Positions 6,798 to 11,466 of a stretch of 11,466 bases of DNA are shown here, one piece after another (the stretch's first letter is position 1; each line of letters starts with the position of its first letter). The DNA is taken from contig JALSNA010000259.1 of assembly GCA_026987255.1 (NCBI GenBank), positions 1-11,466 of the forward strand, read 5' to 3'. The translations under genes were made by a program, and so were the position numbers. The DNA comes from Hyphomicrobiales bacterium. Its GTDB lineage: Bacteria; Pseudomonadota; Alphaproteobacteria; Rhizobiales; Aestuariivirgaceae. The notes under the pieces are model-generated. The model did not search any database. It was not told the DNA's origin and worked only from the letters and a program-made list of their open reading frames with translations.

Positions 6798-6812
6798 TTA
6801 ACCATTCGTTAA
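6798..6812. promoter_or_regulatory. CtrA-type binding box (TTAA-N7-TTAA)
   Basis: TTAACCATTCGTTAA matches the full CtrA consensus of alphaproteobacteria, TTAA-N7-TTAA, and begins with the TTAACCAT half-site form. It lies in the 241-base divergent region, 116 bases before the nitroreductase start and 110 bases before the exported repeat-protein start, so either or both could be controlled. The match is seen directly. Binding by CtrA is inferred. No convincing -35/-10 pair was identified in this region. Confidence 0.6.
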
Positions 6813-6922
6813 GACGTGCATTGAAGAGGCAGGCCGGATGTGATTTTACTGCAGGTGCCGGTCAGGGATGGCTGGGACCCCGGGGAGGGGATCAACGGAT
6901 TTGTTACTCCAAGGTCCGTGAG

Positions 6923-7873
6923 ATGAGTCACAATCTTCAGCACAGACTTCAGGGCCGCCGCCGGTTGGGCGCGGCCCTGCTTTTTTCCGCCGGGCTTTGC
7001 GCCATGGGCGGGGCCAGCAGCCTGCTGTGGGCGTCACAACCGCCCTCGACACTGGCCACCGGATCGCTGGTCATGCCGGCGGCCCGGTTTGCGCCCGCGC
7101 CTTATGAAAAACGCATCATGGTGGGCCGCAAGGGCCGCCAGCGGCTGTTTCTGGCCGCCAGACTGGAAGAATTCGGCGGCCTGATCCGGCTGCCCGTCGG
7201 CTGGCGCGTGCGCCGTCTTGACGCCATTTCGGGCAGGGCGGGCAGGATCGTCTTCGATGAGAAGACTCCGCAAGCGGAGCTGGCGCTGGCGCAAGGGGCC
7301 TACGAGGTCGATATCCGTTATGGGTACCGCCATGCGCGGCAAAGGATCACCATCGGGCCGGGCGAACATGTTCATCTGGTTTTCAACCTCAATGTGGGCG
7401 GGGTGCGCACTCTTGCCGTGGTGGAAAATCTTGGCGTGGCGCGTGGCGTGCGCACGGAGCAGAAAATCTATGCCCTGTCGGGACCGGGCAAGGGGCGGCT
7501 GGTGGCCAGCTGGAGCCAGCCGGGCAGGATTTTGCGGCTGGCGGCGGGGGATTATCGTATCGAGAGCCGGTTTCTTCCGGGCAATGCGCTGGCCAAGACC
7601 CGGGTGCGCGTCAAGCCGGGCATTCTCACAACGCTGAAAATCACCGCCCAGGCCGGTGTGGCGCGCATCGAGCCCGCCGGAGATGGGGCCGGGGAATGGG
7701 TCTTGCGCGATGCCGAGGGAATGTGGAAAAAGTCCGGCTCCGGCCGGGCGGTCCTGGTGCTGGCGCCGGGGCGATACATGCTGGAGATGCATGGGGGCGC
7801 GCAGCCCATGGTGCGCAGGTTTGCCATTGCTGCGGGGCGTGAGGTGGTTTTGCACATGGCCCGGGAGGACTGA
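6923..7873 (+). CDS. Exported protein of unknown function with three tandem beta-rich repeats
   Basis: I do not recognise this 316-residue protein. It begins with a basic stretch and a hydrophobic segment (about residues 12-37), so it is exported or anchored; there is no good lipobox. The mature part contains three related units at about residues 119-161, 203-246 and 277-316. Each follows the pattern L-x-LA-x-G-x-Y, a charged stretch, an R-x-x-I/V-x-PG turn, then an alternating hydrophobic strand. The cores are LALAQGAYEVDIR, LRLAAGDYRIESR and LVLAPGRYMLEMH. This looks like repeated immunoglobulin-like or carboxypeptidase-regulatory-like beta sandwiches. The ATG at 6923 is chosen because AAGG (6911-6914) precedes it and the signal segment follows; the frame is open from 6707, but the added residues are uncharacteristic. 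The gene converges on the transporter gene with a 16-base gap. Confidence 0.8.
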   Translation: MSHNLQHRLQGRRRLGAALLFSAGLCAMGGASSLLWASQPPSTLATGSLVMPAARFAPAPYEKRIMVGRKGRQRLFLAARLEEFGGLIRLPVGWRVRRLDAISGRAGRIVFDEKTPQAELALAQGAYEVDIRYGYRHARQRITIGPGEHVHLVFNLNVGGVRTLAVVENLGVARGVRTEQKIYALSGPGKGRLVASWSQPGRILRLAAGDYRIESRFLPGNALAKTRVRVKPGILTTLKITAQAGVARIEPAGDGAGEWVLRDAEGMWKKSGSGRAVLVLAPGRYMLEMHGGAQPMVRRFAIAAGREVVLHMARED

Positions 7874-7889
7874 AGCGGATTGGGGGCCT

Positions 7890-8972
7890 TCATGGCCTTT
7901 TCAGAAGATCCTGCCAGCGGGGGAGATGCCCCTCCACCAGGAAACGGATGCCGAGCAGCGCGCCGGCGATTATGGCGGCGGTGGCGATGAAGGAGGTGAG
8001 GGACAAGGTGGCGATGCCGGTCATGCCCTGGCCAATGGTGCAGCCCATGGCCATGACGCCGCCGATGCCCATCAGGGCCGCTCCGCCCAGGTGCCTGCGC
8101 ATCTCGCGGGCATCGTCGAAGGCCTCCCAGATGACATCGGAATCGCGCCAGCTGGCCAGGAACGAACCGGCCGGAACACCGAAGACGCCGCCGATGAGAA
8201 AGGACATGGATGAGCCGGAGGCTATCATCAGCCACAAGATGGCATGGCCGATGGGACGCACGAAACTGAACGATTCGGGGCGGTGCGGATAGAGCATGTC
8301 CTGGCCCATGGTGCTGGTGACCAGCCAGCCGAAGGCAATGGCCGTCCCGATGGTCAGCGCCGCCAGAACCTGGCGGGTGTTGTGGCGAAAGCGGCGGCGG
8401 GTCAGCGCCCAGCCGGCGGTCAGCGTGACAATGGTGATGGTGACGACGAGCTGGCCCCGGATGGAAGGGCCGAAAAGCAGCTCGTTGAGCGACTGGTGGC
8501 TTTGCGCCGGCAGGGAGATGGCCGAGCTGTCGATATATTTCAGGCGGACGCGGGCCAAAATGCCGCTCATGGTCATGAAGCCGGTGATGCCGGTGACCAG
8601 AGTGGAGATGAGGGCGCGCATGTCGCCGCCGCCAAGGCGCACCAGCATGCCGAAGGCGCAGGTGCCCACCAGGGCCATGCCGAAGCCGAACAGAAGGCCG
8701 CCCAGAATCGCGCCCAGCCAGTAGATCCGGGACCCCAGGCGAAAGGAGCGCTCCAGCTCGATATATCCGGCCATGTCGAGAAATTGCGTCAGGGCCACGG
8801 CCGTGCCTATGGCCAATAGCCACATGCGCAGGCGCGAACGCTCGGAGCCATAGTAGCATTCTTCGATGGCTCCCAGGGTGCAAAAATGCGCCTTGCGGGC
8901 GGCAAAGCCGATGATGCCGCCGCCAAGGAAGCCGAGCAATGTGATGACCAGTTCAAGCTGTGAATCGGACAC
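7890..8972 (-). CDS. YeeE/YedE (TsuA-like) sulfur-compound transporter
   Basis: This inner-membrane protein of about 360 residues has roughly nine to ten hydrophobic segments and the signatures of the YeeE/YedE family. Characterised members such as TsuA take up thiosulfate. The three conserved cysteines that relay substrate are present: Cys31 in AARKAHFCTLGAIEE, Cys105 in GMALVGTCAFG and Cys311 in VMAMGCTIGQG. Cys39 is additional. The GTG at 8970-8972 is chosen because GGGGAG precedes it closely and it leaves a short N-terminus before the first helix. An ATG at 9002 would add ten residues. The gene lies downstream of the ArsR-type regulator on the same strand and is probably its target. The exact substrate (thiosulfate, persulfide, sulfite or other) cannot be read from sequence. 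Confidence 0.9.
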   Translation of the reverse strand: MSDSQLELVITLLGFLGGGIIGFAARKAHFCTLGAIEECYYGSERSRLRMWLLAIGTAVALTQFLDMAGYIELERSFRLGSRIYWLGAILGGLLFGFGMALVGTCAFGMLVRLGGGDMRALISTLVTGITGFMTMSGILARVRLKYIDSSAISLPAQSHQSLNELLFGPSIRGQLVVTITIVTLTAGWALTRRRFRHNTRQVLAALTIGTAIAFGWLVTSTMGQDMLYPHRPESFSFVRPIGHAILWLMIASGSSMSFLIGGVFGVPAGSFLASWRDSDVIWEAFDDAREMRRHLGGAALMGIGGVMAMGCTIGQGMTGIATLSLTSFIATAAIIAGALLGIRFLVEGHLPRWQDLLKRP

Positions 8973-9067
8973 GTTACTCCCCGCTAGTCTCCCCCCGGAC
9001 ATGAAAAGACCCCGCCCGGCAGCAACCGGACAGGGCCCTTTGGCGACGGGTTTCGGCCTTGCCCTTT

Positions 9068-9466
9068 TCAGTGGGCGGTGCTTGCGGCCTTATTCTTGAA
9101 CAGTTGGCACAAAAAGGCAATGATCGCGCGCACATCCTCGTCGGCGATGGAATAATAGATCATCTTGCCTTCGCGCCGGGTGGTGACCAGCTTGTCGCCA
9201 CGCAGGCGGGCAAGCTGCTGGGAGACGGCCGGCTGGCGCAACTCGAGGATGGATTCCAGTTCGGAGACCGATTTGTCGCCTTCGAAGAGGGTGCACAGGA
9301 TGACCAGACGGCCCTCATGGGCCATGGCCTTGAGGATTTCGCTGGCGCGGCGCGCCTGGGGGATCAAGTCGCGCACAGAGATGGCATCCGCACGGGCGTT
9401 GTTCTCCAGTACGTCACCAATATGCTGGGCCATGCCTGCCGCTAAAGTTCTGCTGACTGTCGCCAT
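9068..9466 (-). CDS. ArsR/SmtB-family repressor, BigR/SqrR-like
   Basis: This 132-residue winged helix-turn-helix protein has the ArsR pattern. RRASEILKAMAHEGRLVIL is followed by SVSELESILELRQPAVSQQLARLR (recognition helix) and LVTTRREGKMIYYSI (wing). It most resembles the BigR/SqrR/YgaV group, which senses persulfides through a cysteine pair. The only two cysteines are Cys58 in VILC, the usual first position, and Cys120 in AFLCQLF. The second is about one helical turn earlier than the C-terminal cysteine I recall in SqrR. No cluster of His or acidic residues for metal sensing stands out. ATG 9466 has GGAGAA just before it; GTG 9484 and ATG 9433 are alternatives. The adjacent transporter gene on the same strand suggests sulfur-responsive regulation. 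Confidence 0.88.
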   Translation of the reverse strand: MATVSRTLAAGMAQHIGDVLENNARADAISVRDLIPQARRASEILKAMAHEGRLVILCTLFEGDKSVSELESILELRQPAVSQQLARLRGDKLVTTRREGKMIYYSIADEDVRAIIAFLCQLFKNKAASTAH

Positions 9467-9624
9467 TTCTCCATTCCGTTCCACGGTTCATTTCGCGGCA
9501 TGGTCCTGGGGGGCAGAAACCGGACATGCCAGTTCGTTACTCAATCCTGTCCGCCATGTGGGCGAATGTCATGCCCTCATGACCTATTTACATGACCAGA
9601 TGATGACTCAACGGGCTCACAAAA

Positions 9625-9637
9625 GCGAATGATTCGC
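9625..9637. promoter_or_regulatory. Short palindrome, possible operator
   Basis: gcgaatgattcgc is a perfect 5-bp inverted repeat with a 3-base centre, located about 160 bases upstream of the ArsR-type gene start at the edge of the A/T-rich stretch. A related inverted sequence, cgaacattc, follows at 9656-9664. It could be a regulator site. I have no matching consensus for it. Confidence 0.3.
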
Positions 9638-9776
9638 AACACCGAGCGTTTATTCGAACATTCTTATATATGATATTGGGTATGCATTCGAGAAAAAAAT
9701 ACTTTTCCTGAATGGCGGGAAAGAAAAAGTGACGACAGGTGAAGCCGGGGCGTAGACCCATAAACTGTCTGAAGAC

Positions 9777-9843
9777 CATCCCCACCCCCTGCCAACCACC
9801 CGCAGTGTCCCATGACCTGGGTGGTTGGCAGGGGGTGAGGATG
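9777..9843. repeat. 25-bp inverted repeat with one mismatch
   Basis: caccccctgccaaccaccc (9783-9801) is the exact complement of 9819-9837. The pairing continues outward to 9777 and 9843 with a single mismatch (9782 against 9838), giving 24 pairs around a 17-base centre. It lies about 100 bases upstream of ccdA. No T run follows directly, so it is not a typical terminator. It may be a palindromic repeat element or the stem of a leader or small RNA. Confidence 0.85.
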
Positions 9844-9939
9844 AACGCGCAGGCTTTTTTCAAGGCCCCGGGCGGCAAGTGACAATGGCTTGGCAAGCTG
9901 TTATTGTTTGCCCGGGAACAATTCTTGAGGAAGCGGCGA

Positions 9940-10668
9940 ATGAATTTTGATATCGGCTTTGGCGGGGCCTTGCTGGCGGGCCTGTTGTCCTTTCTTTCGC
10001 CTTGCGTCCTGCCCATCGTGCCGCCGTCCCTGGCCTTTATCGCCGGGGTGTCCTTCGAGGAGCTGGAAAGCAGGGAAGGGGGGAAGTCCTGGGGCGTTTT
10101 TCGCTCCGCGGCAGCTTTCGTTCTGGGCTTTGCCACCATATTCGTCCTGCTGGGGGCGGCGGCTTCGGCCATTGGCCAGCTGCTGCAGGAATATCACCGC
10201 CAGCTGGCCTGGGTGGCCGGGGGGCTGATCATTCTGCTGGGGCTGCATTTTCTGGGCATTTTCCGCATTGCCTTGCTCTATCGCGAGGCGCGGGTGGAAA
10301 CGGCGCGCCGGCCGGTGGGATTCTTCGGCGCCTATGTGGTTGGGCTGGCCTTTGCCTTTGGCTGGACGCCCTGCGTGGGGCCGGTGCTGACCACCATCCT
10401 GGCCATTGCCGGGGCGCAGGATACGGCCCTGAAGGGGGCGCTCCTGTTGCTGTTCTATGCGCTGGGCATAGGACTGCCGTTTCTGCTGGCGGCCTTGTTC
10501 ATCCAGCCCTTCATGGGGTTCATGCGCAAGTTTCGAAGGCACCTGGGCATCATGGAAAAGGTGATCGGCGGATTTCTGGTGCTCACCGGAGTGCTCATTC
10601 TCACTGGCGGCATGAATGAAATCGGCTTCTGGCTGCTGGAAACCTTCCCCAGTCTGGCGAAGGGATAA
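9940..10668 (+). CDS. ccdA: Cytochrome c biogenesis protein CcdA (DsbD-type transmembrane reductant transporter)
   Basis: This 242-residue inner-membrane protein carries reducing equivalents from cytoplasmic thioredoxin to periplasmic thiol proteins, for example those that keep apocytochrome c cysteines reduced. It has about six membrane segments and the two conserved cysteines of the family, Cys22 in FLSPCVLPIVPP and Cys145 in GWTPCVGPVL. Its length fits stand-alone CcdA rather than full DsbD. The ATG at 9940 is preceded by gaggaag at suitable spacing; a TTG at 9904 would add 12 polar residues that the family lacks. It stands divergent from the ArsR-type gene. A MITE-like element begins 4 bases after its stop codon. 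No cytochrome maturation genes are nearby, so its partner is not shown. Confidence 0.93.
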   Translation: MNFDIGFGGALLAGLLSFLSPCVLPIVPPSLAFIAGVSFEELESREGGKSWGVFRSAAAFVLGFATIFVLLGAAASAIGQLLQEYHRQLAWVAGGLIILLGLHFLGIFRIALLYREARVETARRPVGFFGAYVVGLAFAFGWTPCVGPVLTTILAIAGAQDTALKGALLLLFYALGIGLPFLLAALFIQPFMGFMRKFRRHLGIMEKVIGGFLVLTGVLILTGGMNEIGFWLLETFPSLAKG

Positions 10669-10672
10669 AAGC

Positions 10673-10837
10673 TAGGGTCAGGACCCATAAATTTGCACGG
10701 CTACTGCAGGATTTATGCTGCATATCAGCGTCCTTTCGCCCTCGACAATACCTTCAGGTATTGCCCGCGGACGAAAGAAAGCTGATATTTTGCCTAAATC
10801 CTGCATATGTCATCCCTCTTTATGAGTCCTGACCCTA
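10673..10837. mobile_element. MITE-like element with TA flanks and 15-bp terminal inverted repeats
   Basis: The 161-bp body runs from 10675 to 10835. Its ends gggtcaggacccata (10675-10689) and tatgagtcctgaccc (10821-10835) are inverted repeats with one mismatch, and each is flanked by TA. Most of the inside is self-complementary: 10705-10715 pairs with 10795-10805, 10722-10729 with 10781-10788, 10733-10738 with 10772-10777, and a terminal hairpin caatacc-ttca-ggtattg is at 10746-10763. There is no coding capacity. TA target duplication and small size fit a non-autonomous relative of an IS630/Tc1-mariner-type element. The family is inferred; the structure is seen directly. Confidence 0.85.
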
Positions 10838-10839
10838 GC

Positions 10840-10867
10840 AAAAAAGGCTCCTGGCGGAGCCTTTTTT
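10840..10867. terminator. Bidirectional rho-independent terminator
   Basis: aaaaaaggctcc (10840-10851) and ggagcctttttt (10856-10867) form a perfect 12-bp stem with the loop tggc, with T runs on both strands. It serves ccdA from the left and the Sel1-repeat gene from the right, whose stop codon overlaps its last base. The MITE now separates it from ccdA. Confidence 0.93.
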
Positions 10868-11133
10868 CAGTGCATGCCCATCCACTTGCGGGCGCGGCTC
10901 AAAGCATCGCGCAGCTGGGCGGTGTCCATTTCGGCGGCCAGTTCGGTGCGGTATTCGCGCGCCTTTTCGTGGCCGCGGATGGCAGCCAGGTTGAACCATT
11001 TGTGCGCCTCGGCCAGATCGAGCTCGACATCCTTGCCAACGCTGTAGATCAGGCCCAGTTCAAACAGAATATCGGCCGCGGCCTCTGTGGCCATTTCGCC
11101 GGATTCGGCCAAGGACATATCATAACGCGCCAT
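10867..11133 (-). CDS. Small Sel1-repeat (TPR-like) protein
   Basis: This 88-residue, mostly alpha-helical protein carries one to one and a half Sel1-like repeats. The diagnostic part is FELGLIYSVGKDVELDLAEAHKWFNLAAIRGHEKA, split here as FELGLIYSVGKDVE then LDLAEAHKWFNLAAIRGHEK, with the typical G-Y/K-W-A spacing. There is no signal peptide, so it is probably cytoplasmic. Sel1 repeats bind other proteins, and the partner is unknown. The ATG at 11131-11133 is preferred because AGGGGG lies 8 bases upstream of it. The ATG at 11139 is only 2 bases from that sequence and would add two residues. The stop codon runs directly into the bidirectional terminator, so this is a single-gene unit. Confidence 0.82.
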   Translation of the reverse strand: MARYDMSLAESGEMATEAAADILFELGLIYSVGKDVELDLAEAHKWFNLAAIRGHEKAREYRTELAAEMDTAQLRDALSRARKWMGMH

Positions 11134-11201
11134 GTTCATATCCCCCTAAAAGGTTTTGACACTCTCCCCATGCCGCACACGGTTTTTGCCCCGTTTGGCG
11201 G

Positions 11202-11270
11202 CCTGTTGCGTCAGGATGCCAGATGTTGCACGCCTTGCGTGCTTTTGCCGTCTTGCTGTCTCCTGACAGG
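11202..11270 (-). promoter_or_regulatory. Possible structured leader of the Sel1-repeat gene
   Basis: On the minus strand cctgtcagga (11270-11261) can pair with tcctgac and acagg in 11216-11202 around a small bulge. The enclosed part holds a perfect hairpin, gcacgc-aag-gcgtgc (11242-11228). If transcription starts upstream, this would be a 5' leader structure. No known riboswitch is recognised, and chance pairing is possible. Confidence 0.25.
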
Positions 11271-11302
11271 GGAAAGTCTGGCCGCTTTGTCATAAAACGC
11301 CT

Positions 11303-11447
11303 TTAACGGACATGGTTGACAAAGCCTTGCCAAAACCGGGCAGAAAAAGGCACGAAATGTCAGAATGCATAAAAAATCATGTTAAATCAGCATGTTGACG
11401 ATCTATCGCCAAAATGTTGTGGCGCCAGGCATTAACCCATGGTTGAC
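11303..11447 (+). repeat. Three copies of TTAA...CATG(G)TTGAC
   Basis: The copies are TTAA 11303 with TTGAC 11316, TTAA 11382 with TTGAC 11395, and TTAA 11432 with TTGAC 11443. Each has CATG or CATGG just before TTGAC. The first two share the spacing N9. The third has N7 and resembles a degenerate CtrA box; its catggt-tg-accatg (11438-11451) is also a small palindrome. Confidence 0.55.
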
Positions 11448-11466
11448 CATGTTTCTGCTTTTGCCC

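Larger units (their letters stand above)
9485..9939. other. Divergent intergenic region between the arsR-type gene and ccdA
   Basis: No convincing gene lies in these 455 bases; the open frame on the minus strand here runs antisense through ccdA and shows no family features. The part from about 9640 to 9730 is clearly A/T-rich compared with the rest of the window. Features seen are a small palindrome gcgaa-tga-ttcgc (9625-9637), the near-perfect inverted repeat at 9777-9843, and a short sequence at 9750-9767 resembling the MITE end found at 10675. Operators for the ArsR-type protein are expected here, but none can be assigned with confidence. Confidence 0.6.
11140..11466. other. Non-coding region to the right edge of the window
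   Basis: No gene is visible in these 327 bases. They should hold the promoter of the Sel1-repeat gene and perhaps that of a gene beyond the window. The right half is A/T-rich and carries three copies of a TTAA...TTGAC motif. The left half can form a branched hairpin (11202-11270) that would lie in the Sel1-gene leader. Confidence 0.6.

Noticed and set aside
7552..8883. 443-residue minus-strand open frame overlapping the transporter gene
   Set aside because: It is histidine- and arginine-rich and out of frame with the YeeE/YedE protein, whose membrane segments and cysteines are clear.
9588..10172. 194-residue minus-strand open frame across the ccdA upstream region and start
   Set aside because: It runs antisense into ccdA, has no recognisable domain, and includes the 25-bp inverted repeat in its supposed coding part.
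11228..11246. gcacgc-ctt-gcgtgc followed by TTTT as a plus-strand terminator
   Set aside because: No plus-strand gene lies upstream; the nearest gene there runs on the other strand. A leader hairpin is equally likely.
10807..11295. 162-residue plus-strand open frame opposite the Sel1-repeat gene
   Set aside because: It starts inside the MITE, passes through the terminator and is antisense to the recognised Sel1 protein.

Overview
This window looks like ordinary chromosome of an alphaproteobacterium with high G+C content. The evidence is the style of the PDH E2 and E3 proteins, a perfect CtrA-type box (TTAA-N7-TTAA), and a BigR/SqrR-like ArsR repressor next to a YeeE/YedE sulfur transporter. 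No species can be named. There are eleven complete protein genes and one cut by the left edge. I see no rRNA, tRNA, CRISPR array, prophage or transposase gene.

Layout. (1) 1-2529, plus strand: the 3' part of pdhC (dihydrolipoyl acetyltransferase) and complete lpdA (dihydrolipoyl dehydrogenase), the end of a pyruvate dehydrogenase operon. (2) 2617-3227, plus: two small membrane proteins overlapping by one base, a GlsB/YeaQ/YmgE-type protein and an unrecognised one. (3) 3228-3469: a convergent intergenic region holding three strong inverted repeats in a row. (4) 6681-3470, minus: a tight four-gene unit, YdjA-like nitroreductase, HAD phosphatase, MetC-type PLP lyase and CreA-family exported protein. 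(5) 6682-6922: a divergent regulatory region with the CtrA-type box. (6) 6923-7873, plus: an exported protein of unknown function built on three tandem beta-rich repeats. (7) 9466-7890, minus: an ArsR/SmtB-family repressor followed by a TsuA/YeeE-like sulfur-compound transporter. (8) 9485-9939: a long non-coding region with a near-perfect 25-bp inverted repeat. (9) 9940-10668, plus: CcdA. (10) 10673-10837: a 161-bp MITE-like hairpin element flanked by TA, inserted between ccdA and a bidirectional terminator (10840-10867). (11) 11133-10867, minus: a small Sel1-repeat protein. (12) 11134-11466: non-coding, with a repeated TTAA...CATG(G)TTGAC motif.

How the genes fit together. PdhC and LpdA are two subunits of one complex. 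The ArsR-type regulator, the YeeE-type transporter and the divergent ccdA form a plausible sulfur and thiol-redox group: sensing of reactive sulfur, uptake of a sulfur compound, and transfer of reductant to the periplasm. MetC also acts on sulfur metabolites but lies in a separate operon. No wholly new system is evident. The most useful leads are the MITE with its clean pre-insertion site, the shifted cysteine pair in the ArsR protein, the tandem-repeat exported protein beside a CtrA-type box, and the three stacked inverted repeats.
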